Positions 25,783 through 33,942 of a DNA stretch of 64,000 nt are shown here, piece by piece; position 1 is the first letter of the stretch; each line of letters opens with the position of its first letter. The stretch is from contig NZ_CP011311.1 in NCBI RefSeq assembly GCF_000980815.1, positions 2,256,773 to 2,320,772 of the forward strand, read 5' to 3'. The translations under genes were made by a program, and so were the position numbers. The notes under the pieces were generated by a model that was given only the letters and a program-made list of their open reading frames with translations, ran no database searches and was not told the origin of the DNA. This DNA is from Corynebacterium camporealensis (lineage in GTDB: Bacteria > Actinomycetota > Actinomycetes > Mycobacteriales > Mycobacteriaceae).

Positions 25783-25802
25783 TTCTTGGGGTTATGTAGA
25801 CT
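25772..25802 (+). promoter_or_regulatory. Promoter of the Schlafen/AlbA_2 gene
   Basis: A -35 like TTGCAA (25772-25777) is followed by TATGTAGACT (25793-25802), which offers -10 choices TATGTA or TAGACT. With TAGACT the transcript would start at or near the ATG (25810); no Shine-Dalgarno is present. An AAACAAC unit overlaps the -35/spacer, so binding there should repress. Confidence 0.5.
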
Positions 25803-25809
25803 CACAAGT

Positions 25810-27540
25810 ATGATTCCCGAGCCCCCATGGCCGCTGCCTGCCCACATCAAGGAGGCACTAGCTTCCATTAGCGCTGGCTCCACTGCCGATGCCGTGGAGT
25901 CTGCTGTCTTGGAGTTCAAAGAAGACCGCTCGCAGAGTTCTCATACGGCGAAGGGAAATCCTAAAGCGGAATTAACCGAAAAGCTCATCGACGAGGCAAT
26001 ATGCTTCGCCAACGCTGATGGTGGAACTGGATACATCATCATTGGTGTGAGCGATAAAACACCCGGCCGCCCTGCCTTCACTGGCACGCAATTCGACACT
26101 GATTACATCGAAGACAAGGTCTTCAAAGGAACCAGGCCAAACTTGCACGTAGAGGCTACAGAATGCATCTACAACGAGGTTCGACTGGTCATCGTCAGGG
26201 TCCCTGAGGGAAGAACCCTATATACCCGAACACAGGGACAAGCTAAACGCAGGATCGGCACACACTGCAAAGCATTAACAGAAGAAGAGCGCCAAGCCAT
26301 TATCTCTACACGCGCTAATACTGACTTCTCTAACCGGACCTCTACTCGCAAAATCGAAGATATTGAGCTTTCTTCCCTCTCCGAGGCACGCCGCCTTTTG
26401 CGAAGCAAACGCGAACGCTCCGGCGAAGGCAATCACGTCCCCGACACAACCCCAGGATTATTACGTGAGCTGGGACTAGTTACTTTCGATGGCCAGCTCA
26501 AGCGTGCAGGAGAGATTCTTCTACTTCCGCTCGAAATTCCCGAAGTGAGTATCCGTCACCTCTGGCGTGCAATGCCGGGTTCTGAGCCTAAAGTCACAGA
26601 ATTTAGCGAGCCCATCATTGCCGCACTCCCTAGACTTCGGCGGCTCATCGCTGAGCGGAGCGATCAAGAAATTGATCGAGTACAGTTCTCAGATGGTCAA
26701 GAAGTACCGATTCCCCGATTCCCAGCCCAAGCAATTGATGAGGCTGTCACCAACGCAATTATCCACCGTGACTGGCAAATAACTCGGCCTATCGTTATTG
26801 ACCAATCGCCTCGAACTCTAAAGATTACTTCTCCAGGAGCACTTCCCCCTGGGGTGTCACCCCATCGGCTTCTAACCACTCAATCGATCCCACGCAATAA
26901 CCGCTTGATGGCCAGCATGCGTGCGCTTGGCCTTGCGGAAGAATCTTCGCGCGGCTTCGACCGCATGTGGTCCGCAATGATTAACTCCGGACGCAATGTC
27001 CCAACCGTCATTGCGGAAGACACCTACGTGGAGATCATCATGGCGGCAGGGCAGCCCGATACCAACTTCATTCGCGGACTTCACAACTTATCCCAGACCA
27101 AGGGCGCTGACGTTACTGGCAACGTCAATACTCTTATCGTCTTGTGGCACCTATGGCACTCTCCACTCATCACCTTTAACCAGGTAAAAGAACAAACCCA
27201 AACGTCGCCAATTGAAGTTGATGAACTCATGAATGTCTTGCAAGACTACGGCATTGTTGCCCCGGTACGCGACGCAAAGGAATGGGTTCTCACAGACGAA
27301 GTACGGAAAACCATGGGGATGGCCAATGCCGGAGAACTATACATAATCAGCGTTCAAGAATGGATTGAAGAAAAGCTCCATGCCGGGGAGCAGCTCCATG
27401 CTTCTGAGCTAGCTAAAGAAACTGGCCTCGGCCGAAAAGAAGTCACGGACATTTTGCGCCATCTGCGCACCCTAGGACGCGCGCAGATCGATCCCTCAGG
27501 CCCTAGTCGCGGCCCAAACACCAGGTGGATAACAACCTAA
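25810..27540 (+). CDS. Schlafen/AlbA_2 domain ATP-binding regulator
   Basis: The 576-residue protein has three parts. An N-terminal AlbA_2/Schlafen-like nucleic-acid-binding domain (about 25-165) shows VLEFKEDRS and ICFANADGGTGYIIIGV. A GHKL-type ATPase domain of the HATPase_c_4 kind (about 290-410) shows IDEAVTNAIIHRDW, LKITSPGALPPGV and GLAEESSRGFDRM. A C-terminal winged-helix region (about 440-575) follows. Members of this class are annotated as putative transcriptional regulators, and some sit in defence loci. Bracketing by two copies of a phased AAACAAC array, the last overlapping its own stop codon, points to autoregulation and possibly to acquisition as a unit. ATG 25810 is preferred over the 8-codon longer frame. 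Confidence 0.82.
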   Translation: MIPEPPWPLPAHIKEALASISAGSTADAVESAVLEFKEDRSQSSHTAKGNPKAELTEKLIDEAICFANADGGTGYIIIGVSDKTPGRPAFTGTQFDTDYIEDKVFKGTRPNLHVEATECIYNEVRLVIVRVPEGRTLYTRTQGQAKRRIGTHCKALTEEERQAIISTRANTDFSNRTSTRKIEDIELSSLSEARRLLRSKRERSGEGNHVPDTTPGLLRELGLVTFDGQLKRAGEILLLPLEIPEVSIRHLWRAMPGSEPKVTEFSEPIIAALPRLRRLIAERSDQEIDRVQFSDGQEVPIPRFPAQAIDEAVTNAIIHRDWQITRPIVIDQSPRTLKITSPGALPPGVSPHRLLTTQSIPRNNRLMASMRALGLAEESSRGFDRMWSAMINSGRNVPTVIAEDTYVEIIMAAGQPDTNFIRGLHNLSQTKGADVTGNVNTLIVLWHLWHSPLITFNQVKEQTQTSPIEVDELMNVLQDYGIVAPVRDAKEWVLTDEVRKTMGMANAGELYIISVQEWIEEKLHAGEQLHASELAKETGLGRKEVTDILRHLRTLGRAQIDPSGPSRGPNTRWITT

Positions 27541-27633
27541 AACAACTTGAAACAACTACAAACAACCACCTTGAGCTGCATAAACACCCCGCCACAGACC
27601 CCACATAAGCAGATAGTTGTTTATGAGTTGTTT
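27530..27633. repeat. Downstream copy of the phased AAACAAC array
   Basis: Units start at 27530 (TAACAAC, one mismatch), 27540, 27550 and 27560, again exactly 10 bp apart. GTTGTTT follows at 27616 and 27627, again 11 bp apart. The gap from the last forward to the first reverse unit is 56 bp here and 55 bp in the upstream array. Intervening bases partly match too. The first unit lies within the last codons and the second begins on the last base of the stop codon. The two arrays are direct repeats about 1.88 kb apart. Confidence 0.8.
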
Positions 27634-27780
27634 TACGCCACCGCCTACCGCTATCACTAGTGAATTCAGACATTCACGTGGCTCTCCTAAATAATAAATC
27701 CGCTCATTCCAAAATTAGGATTCACCACCAAACTTGGAAAATGGGAAAACCGAATCTACTCCACACTCCCTAACCTGCAA

Positions 27781-27801
27781 TTCCAACTTTGAAAGTTGGA
27801 A
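27781..27801. repeat. Perfect 21-bp palindrome
   Basis: TTCCAACTTT and AAAGTTGGAA are separated by one G. It resembles the AAACTTGGAA family clustered at 28160-28242, and AAACTTGGAAA also occurs at 27730-27740. Confidence 0.7.
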
Positions 27802-27983
27802 TTTCCGTGTGGAGCACCCCTATTGTCACCATGTTCCCTTACCAGCGGAGAAACAACCGCCAAGCTCGGTCTTGGAACGCGAGCAGCGATGCCAGTCCAC
27901 ACGCATTAAGAACCCTCGTAGCTCACACAAAAACCGATGAGGATGAGACTTAGGCAGGGAAATCCATATAGTCACGTGGCATA

Positions 27984-28025
27984 ATGCGTACAGTGCTTCT
28001 CGGCATGCGTGTTGAGGAGAAGTAA
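27984..28025 (+). CDS. Putative 13-codon leader peptide
   Basis: ATG at 27984 opens MRTVLLGMRVEEK and stops at TAA 28023-28025. TATAGT at 27967-27972 is a fair -10. The stop codon overlaps the first arm of a stable hairpin (28024-28064). This is the layout of an attenuator or of a short regulatory transcript. No amino acid is enriched enough to suggest a sensor, and there is no clear Shine-Dalgarno, so this remains a guess. Confidence 0.25.
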   Translation: MRTVLLGMRVEEK

Positions 28026-28064
28026 ATCCCGGGAGATCCCACCGGACGATGGGGCCCGGGATTT
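28024..28064 (+). terminator. Hairpin with 10-bp perfect arms after the leader ORF
   Basis: AAATCCCGGG (28024-28033) pairs with CCCGGGATTT (28055-28064) around a 21-nt loop that can pair further (GATCCC with GGGG). It may end a short transcript from the promoter near 27967 or act as an attenuator before the ybaK gene. Confidence 0.5.
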
Positions 28065-28159
28065 GCATTATCTAAATCAGGTACAAAGTAGATTTTCAGC
28101 GATAAACCTAAAGAACTCAGGTGTACCGCACCTAGCATCAACAACTGCCCCACAAAAGG

Positions 28160-28242
28160 AAACTCGGAATCAAAGTTTGGAAACTTGGAATTTTTCCCAG
28201 TTAAACTTGGAAATCCAAGTTTGATTACGAGTTTCCAAGTTT
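28160..28242. repeat. AAACTTGGA / TCCAAGTTT repeat cluster before the YbaK gene
   Basis: Units are AAACTCGGAA (28160), AAACTTGGAA (28181), the palindrome AAACTTGGA-AA-TCCAAGTTT (28203-28222) and TTTCCAAGTTT (28232-28242). The last ends 18 bases before the YbaK ATG. The cluster may be an operator for that gene or a footprint of an element. The protein that binds it is not evident. Confidence 0.65.
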
Positions 28243-28260
28243 CGGTCGGACAGGGCAAGG

Positions 28261-28749
28261 ATGAATAAGCACGAGGTCTACGCGCTCCTGAAAGAACGCG
28301 ACTTCTGGTTCGAGGTCACCGAGCATGAGGCCGTCTATGACATGGACGCGCTCACCAATATTCAGATGCCGTACCCCGATTCCCAGGCGAAGAATCTCTT
28401 CATTCGCGATGACAAGAAGCGCAACTTCTATCTGGTGTCTGTCCAGGGCGATAAGCGTGTGGACTTGAAGGCATTCCAAGAACAGCACGGTACGCGGCAC
28501 TTAAGTTTCGCCAGCGAGAAATACCTCCACAACATCCTCAATCTCACCCCTGGTGCAGTCACTCCGCTGGGCCTGCTTAACGATGCCGATTGCACCGTCC
28601 AATTCTTCCTCGATGAAGACTTGCTGGCTGAACCTGGCGTTATCGGTGTGCATCCCAACGACAACACCGCGACAGTGTGGATGAAGACCGCTGACCTGAT
28701 TGAGCTCATCGAAGATCACGGCAACGCGGTCACGGTGTTCGCTGCGTAA
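28261..28749 (+). CDS. YbaK/ProX-type aminoacyl-tRNA editing protein
   Basis: A free-standing trans-editing deacylase related to the insertion domain of prolyl-tRNA synthetase, expected to hydrolyse mischarged tRNA (Ala-tRNA(Pro) or similar). The 162-residue length fits the ProX branch. Supporting features are the N-terminal VTEHEAVYDMDAL, the core AKNLFIRDDKKRNFYLV with paired lysines, and the later GVHPNDNTATVWM. AGGGCAAGG precedes the ATG. The gene is downstream of a dense palindrome cluster, which is unusual for this family and suggests control by an unknown factor. Confidence 0.85.
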   Translation: MNKHEVYALLKERDFWFEVTEHEAVYDMDALTNIQMPYPDSQAKNLFIRDDKKRNFYLVSVQGDKRVDLKAFQEQHGTRHLSFASEKYLHNILNLTPGAVTPLGLLNDADCTVQFFLDEDLLAEPGVIGVHPNDNTATVWMKTADLIELIEDHGNAVTVFAA

Positions 28750-28798
28750 GTTTCATCGTTCTCCCAACCTGATATTGAGGTGGTGCCACACGCTCTCA

Positions 28799-28840
28799 AG
28801 GTAGGAAAAATTATACTTGTATTACTAGATGTTCCTACCT
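28799..28840. promoter_or_regulatory. Inverted repeat around the abrB-ABC promoter
   Basis: AGGTAGGAA (28799-28807) and TTCCTACCT (28832-28840) are 24 bp apart and enclose a -10 like TATACT (28812-28817). The second arm runs into the Shine-Dalgarno of the AbrB-like gene. It is a likely autoregulatory operator for the encoded swapped-hairpin protein. Confidence 0.55.
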
Positions 28841-28850
28841 AGGAGGCACC

Positions 28851-29093
28851 ATGAGTCCAGAATCCCTGCCGCCACTTCCCGGAAAGTTTGCCGCCACCGT
28901 CAAGGTCGGCCCGAAAGGCCAGGTAGTGATACCGAAGGTTGCGCGTGACCTCTTCGATATTGAGCCTGGTGATTCACTGCTGCTTTTAGCGGACAAGGAC
29001 CAGGGCATTGCGATCATGCCGCAGGAATACCTCGATGAACTGATCACTAAGTCCATGCCGGACATGCCACCCACGATGGGTGGAAACGACTAA
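28851..29093 (+). CDS. AbrB/SpoVT-family DNA-binding protein
   Basis: An 80-residue swapped-hairpin protein. The core KVGPKGQVVIPKVARDLFDIEPGDSL (about residues 18-43) matches the AbrB/MazE N-terminal fold. It has AGGAGG 5 bases ahead. Its stop overlaps the start of the ABC ATPase gene (TAATG), so it is the first gene of a three-gene operon. No toxin gene follows, so it is probably a repressor of the transporter operon and not a MazE-type antitoxin. Confidence 0.85.
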   Translation: MSPESLPPLPGKFAATVKVGPKGQVVIPKVARDLFDIEPGDSLLLLADKDQGIAIMPQEYLDELITKSMPDMPPTMGGND

Positions 29094-30019
29094 TGGCCGC
29101 CATTGTTCGAGCCAGCAATATATCCCGCCACTTTGGGTCAGCGCGTGCGCTCGACGGGGTGGACCTTGAGGTCCGAGAGGGAGAAATCTTCGGCATCGTC
29201 GGCCCTAATGGTGCCGGTAAGACGACGCTGCTCAACCTCTGTGAAGGACTAGATACACCCACCTCAGGGACCGTCGAGGTCTTTGGCCTCAACCCGGCAA
29301 CCTCCTGGGATGAGCTTGCCTCACGCGTTGGTGTGCAGATGCAAAGTTCCGCGCTACCGCCACGTTTAAGGGTAGGAGAGGCGCTGGAGCTGTACTCGGC
29401 GCTCTATCCGGAGGTTCGTCCCTGGAAGGACGTGCTAGAGGAGTTAGGGATTGGGCATAAGGAGGATGCGCGCATCGAAAAGCTCAGCGGTGGCGAGCGG
29501 CAACGCGTGTTTATCGCACTGACTTTGCTGCACAAGCCGGAGCTGGCGTTTTTGGATGAAATCACCACAGCCCTCGACCCACAGTCGCGCCGCGATATGT
29601 GGGAAACCGTCAAGCACGTACGCGATAACGGCGCCACGGTGGTGCTGACCACCCACTACATGGAAGAAGCTGAATATCTCTGCGACCGGGTGGCGATTAT
29701 CGACCAAGGACGACTGGTCGCGTGCGATTCGGTGCCCAACCTTATCGCTGCACACGGCGGGCAGTCCGCAGCCAAAGTGGAATTCGCAAGAGCTGTACCC
29801 ACCAACCTGGAGTTACCGGGGGTGAAAGTCACGAAGGTCTCCGGTCGAACTATGGAATTGCAGGGTTCAGGTGACTACTTGCCAGAGCTTTTCGATGCCC
29901 TGCGCACCCAAGACTTACGCGTGATGAACATCAATACGCGCAGTGCGGGGCTTGAAGATGTCTTCTTGTCACTGACGGGCAAGCGCATTGCTGAAGCGAA
30001 TGCAGAAGGGAAGTCCTGA
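29093..30019 (+). CDS. ABC-2 transporter ATP-binding protein
   Basis: ATPase that drives the adjacent permease. The Walker A motif is GPNGAGKTT (about residues 37-45), the signature LSGGERQR (about 130-137), Walker B LAFLDEIT (about 151-158), and the H-loop lies in VVLTTHYMEEAEY. The C-terminal 80 residues resemble the extension found in DrrA/NatA-like exporters. The protein has 308 residues. Start and stop overlap the genes on either side by one to four bases. The export substrate is unknown; drugs or lipids are typical for the group. Confidence 0.92.
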   Translation: MAAIVRASNISRHFGSARALDGVDLEVREGEIFGIVGPNGAGKTTLLNLCEGLDTPTSGTVEVFGLNPATSWDELASRVGVQMQSSALPPRLRVGEALELYSALYPEVRPWKDVLEELGIGHKEDARIEKLSGGERQRVFIALTLLHKPELAFLDEITTALDPQSRRDMWETVKHVRDNGATVVLTTHYMEEAEYLCDRVAIIDQGRLVACDSVPNLIAAHGGQSAAKVEFARAVPTNLELPGVKVTKVSGRTMELQGSGDYLPELFDALRTQDLRVMNINTRSAGLEDVFLSLTGKRIAEANAEGKS

Positions 30020-30765
30020 TGTATTCCACGCTTGTTCGCACGTTATGGCGTTCCCAGCGGCGTGAGCCGGTTGGTCTGTTCTTCCAGTTCGCCTTCGCGC
30101 CCATGATGGTGCTGTTGTTAGGGCTGCTCTTCGGCAACGACGCCCAAGCTGAATTCGGCGGCATGACCATGCTGGAAGCTACTTTGCCTGGTTTCGCCTC
30201 GTTGTGCTTAGCGGTCACAGGTTTGCTCCAGATGCCTTTGACGTTAATCACGCTGCGAGAAAGCGGCGCTTTGCAACGTCTTCGCCTTACCCCGATGCAC
30301 CCGGGCGCCTTTATGGCAGCAAATCTGACCGTGCACTTTTTGGTTGCCCTCGCCGGCATGCTTTGCGCACTGACACTGGGTGTGGTGGTCTTTGGCGTTG
30401 AGCTACCCGAAAACCCCGTTGGTGTTCTGGGTACCTGCGTAGTTGGCCTCGCTGCGTTTCTTGCACTGGGTTATCTCTTAGCGAGTATCTTTCCCAGCGT
30501 TGGTGCAGCCACCGGCATCGGCAACGTTTTGATGATTGTCATGATGATGACCTCCGGTGCCTTTGGGCCTTTGTCGGCTATGCCGCAGTTAATGCAGGAC
30601 ATCATTGAGTTCTCTCCGCTGCGATGGTTCATTCGCCCCACTCAAGAACTGTGGTACGACGGCTCACTCGGTGATACCTGGCCGCAGTTAATTGCGTTGA
30701 TTGTTCTACTTGTCGTGTGCGCGGTGTTGGGCCAGAAACTATTCCGTTGGTCACCGAAGAGCTAA
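30019..30765 (+). CDS. ABC-2 transporter permease
   Basis: A 248-residue membrane protein with six predicted helices of the ABC-2 type. Hydrophobic segments lie near residues 22-40, 55-75, 103-125, 135-155, 165-185 and 222-240. The short LRESGALQRLRLTPM segment between helices 2 and 3 is characteristic of such permeases. The start overlaps the ATPase stop (TGATG). Together they make one half-size exporter that probably works as a homodimeric complex. Confidence 0.9.
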   Translation: MYSTLVRTLWRSQRREPVGLFFQFAFAPMMVLLLGLLFGNDAQAEFGGMTMLEATLPGFASLCLAVTGLLQMPLTLITLRESGALQRLRLTPMHPGAFMAANLTVHFLVALAGMLCALTLGVVVFGVELPENPVGVLGTCVVGLAAFLALGYLLASIFPSVGAATGIGNVLMIVMMMTSGAFGPLSAMPQLMQDIIEFSPLRWFIRPTQELWYDGSLGDTWPQLIALIVLLVVCAVLGQKLFRWSPKS

Positions 30766-30785
30766 AAGGCATGCGCTAAACCACT

Positions 30786-30822
30786 ACTCCCCGCCTCGCC
30801 ACGAACTGGCAAGACGGGGAGT
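30786..30822. terminator. Bidirectional hairpin between ABC permease and amtB
   Basis: ACTCCCCGCCTCGCCA (from 30786) pairs with TGGCAAGACGGGGAGT (to 30822) with one mismatch or wobble and a 5-nt loop. It lies between two convergent genes and probably terminates both transcripts. Confidence 0.7.
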
Positions 30823-30854
30823 ATCAACAAGGAGGTGTGACTTTTAGTTCAGTA

Positions 30855-32231
30855 TCAGACTTCGTCTTCTACTGGACCAACTCGCTTCGGAGCAGCACCG
30901 GCGTGGACCGGGGTTGCGCCCTCTTCCGGGTTTTCAAAGTCGTAGGAGGATTCGTGGTGCTGTGCTTCGTCGATACCGCTTTCCTCGGAATCGGAATCGA
31001 TGCGCCAGCCCATAACTGCTTTGAGGATGTAGCCCAGGATTGCGGTAACCACTGCGGTAAACACCATCGCGACCAGTGCGATAACAACCTGAACGATAAG
31101 TAGCTGGAAGCCGAAACCGAAGTCATCGGTAAGCATGCCGCCCTCGCTGGCGAAGAATGCCAGGCCGATGGTGCCCCACAGACCAGCAACCAAGTGGACG
31201 CCGACCACGTCGAGGGAGTCATCGAAGCCGAACTTGTACTTCAGGCCAACGCCCAGGCAAGCCAGGGCACCACCGATAGCACCCAGGAGCAGGGAGGTCA
31301 CCGGGGTCATTGCGCCAGCGGCCGGGGTGATGGTGACCAGACCAGCAACCACACCAGACGCCGCACCCAGAGAGGTAGCGCGCTTATCGCGGATGGACTC
31401 AATGACAATCCAGCCAATCATTGCCGCAGCGGTAGCAGCGGTGGTGTTCAACCAGGCCATACCTGCCAGGCCGTCAGCGGCAAAGGCGGAGCCACCGTTG
31501 AAGCCGAACCAGCCGAACCACAGCATTGCCGCACCCAGCATCACCAGCGGGAGGTTGTGCGGACGTGCCTGGGACTTCATGAAGTCGTAACGCTTACCCA
31601 CAATCAGAGCCAGCACCAGTGCTGCAGTACCTGCGGAGATGTGAACCACGGTGCCGCCTGCGAAGTCGATTGGTGCAACAGTTGCTTCGCCATCGGTCAG
31701 ACCGAACATCATCGCTGCCAGGGAACCCTCGGTGTGGGCCAGCAGGCCGCCACCCCAGACCATGTGTGCCAGTGGGAAGTAGCAGAAGGTTGCCCACAAG
31801 CCGGAGAAGACCAACCAGGTGGAGAACTTCACGCGACCAGCCAGTGCACCGGAAATAATCGCGGTGGAAATCACTGCGAAGGTCAGCTGGAATCCGATAT
31901 CAATCACGTTGGCGTAACCGGATTCACCCTCGACGTAGGCACCCGCATCATCGGTAATCTGTCCCGACAAGCCGAACATCTCAAACGGATTCGCGAAGAC
32001 GCCGGCTACCGACTGCGTGCCATAGGACATCGACCAGCCCCACAAGATGTAGACGATGGAGACCACACCCAGAGTGCCGAAAGACATCATCATCATATTC
32101 ACCGCGCTGCGGCGTCCCGTCATGCCACCGTAGAACAGTGCTAGGGCCGGAGTCATCAGAAGCACCAGTGCTGCTGACATCAACATCCACGAAGCATTGC
32201 CTGACGCGGCAAGCATTTGATCGTCAGTCAT
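30855..32231 (-). CDS. amtB: AmtB-type ammonium transporter
   Basis: A 458-residue Amt channel with about 11 membrane helices that takes up ammonium at low supply. Family segments include LALFYGGMTGRRS, FGWFGFNGGSAFAADG and VHLVAGLWGTIG, which carries a pore histidine. The C-terminal tail (from about residue 405) is longer and more charged than in E. coli AmtB. AGAGGATGAGG precedes the ATG. Two perfect AmtR boxes upstream show that it belongs to the nitrogen-starvation regulon. No glnK is adjacent. The symbol amt would also be valid. Confidence 0.93.
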   Translation of the reverse strand: MTDDQMLAASGNASWMLMSAALVLLMTPALALFYGGMTGRRSAVNMMMMSFGTLGVVSIVYILWGWSMSYGTQSVAGVFANPFEMFGLSGQITDDAGAYVEGESGYANVIDIGFQLTFAVISTAIISGALAGRVKFSTWLVFSGLWATFCYFPLAHMVWGGGLLAHTEGSLAAMMFGLTDGEATVAPIDFAGGTVVHISAGTAALVLALIVGKRYDFMKSQARPHNLPLVMLGAAMLWFGWFGFNGGSAFAADGLAGMAWLNTTAATAAAMIGWIVIESIRDKRATSLGAASGVVAGLVTITPAAGAMTPVTSLLLGAIGGALACLGVGLKYKFGFDDSLDVVGVHLVAGLWGTIGLAFFASEGGMLTDDFGFGFQLLIVQVVIALVAMVFTAVVTAILGYILKAVMGWRIDSDSEESGIDEAQHHESSYDFENPEEGATPVHAGAAPKRVGPVEDEV

Positions 32232-32254
32232 GACCTCATCCTCTTTATCTTTAT

Positions 32255-32268
32255 CTATAGATCGATAG
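32255..32268 (-). promoter_or_regulatory. AmtR box 1 (amtB-proximal)
   Basis: CTAT-AGATCG-ATAG matches the corynebacterial AmtR consensus CTATN6ATAG exactly. It starts 24 bases before the amtB start codon. Confidence 0.85.
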
Positions 32269-32285
32269 GTACGAAATAAGAGTAA

Positions 32286-32299
32286 CTATCGGTCTATAG
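32286..32299 (-). promoter_or_regulatory. AmtR box 2 (distal)
   Basis: CTAT-CGGTCT-ATAG is a second perfect CTATN6ATAG site. The two centres are 31 bp apart, about three helical turns, so two AmtR dimers can bind the same face. Confidence 0.85.
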
Positions 32300-32506
32300 A
32301 AAGAAAACCGGTGTCATGCACGTCTACCTGCAGGAATTGTTGAGCAATCCTTATTGAAAATCCCCTGAACTGGAAGTTTTAACGACTTACTTTTGGCGAA
32401 CTCAGCGTTTTTAGTGACAGATGTCACTCTATTTGAGGTGAATTTTTTACACTGTTGGGGCTGTTGGGGTGGTGAGAAAGGCATCGCCAAGCGCTGCAAA
32501 ACAACG

Positions 32507-32540
32507 AAACGTGCGCACCCAGCAAGGGTTACGCACGTTT
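32507..32540 (-). terminator. Terminator of glf
   Basis: AAACGTGCG (32507-32515) pairs with CGCACGTTT (32532-32540), with an inner ACCC/GGGT stem. On the minus strand the stem is followed by a T-rich run (TTTCGTTGTTTT). It lies 15 bases after the glf stop. Confidence 0.75.
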
Positions 32541-32555
32541 AGTTAAGGCGTGGTT

Positions 32556-33887
<1,332 letters not shown>

Positions 33888-33942
33888 TTAACAGGCAGGC
33901 CCGTTTACAGGCTTACATTGCGCAAAACCTAGGGAGAATGCA

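Larger units (their letters stand above)
27634..28260. other. AT-rich region of about 630 bp with palindromes, no full gene
   Basis: No conserved protein is encoded. The region holds TCACTAGTGA (27655-27664), a perfect 21-bp palindrome (27781-27801), a 13-codon ORF overlapping a hairpin (27984-28064), and a cluster of AAACTTGGA/TCCAAGTTT units (28160-28242, plus 27730-27740). Base composition is lower in GC than the flanks. Together with the Schlafen-type gene it forms an accessory patch between the ALDH and YbaK genes. Confidence 0.6.

Noticed and set aside
25649..27633. The Schlafen-type gene and its arrays as an insertion sequence
   Set aside because: No transposase, no terminal inverted repeats and no target duplication can be seen; the flanking blocks are direct, phased repeats.
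28024..28064. The hairpin as a tRNA or known riboswitch
   Set aside because: There are no tRNA arms or CCA-type end, and it is too small and simple for a recognised riboswitch.
28851..29093. AbrB-like gene as a MazE antitoxin
   Set aside because: No toxin-sized gene follows; it is fused by overlap to an ABC transporter operon.
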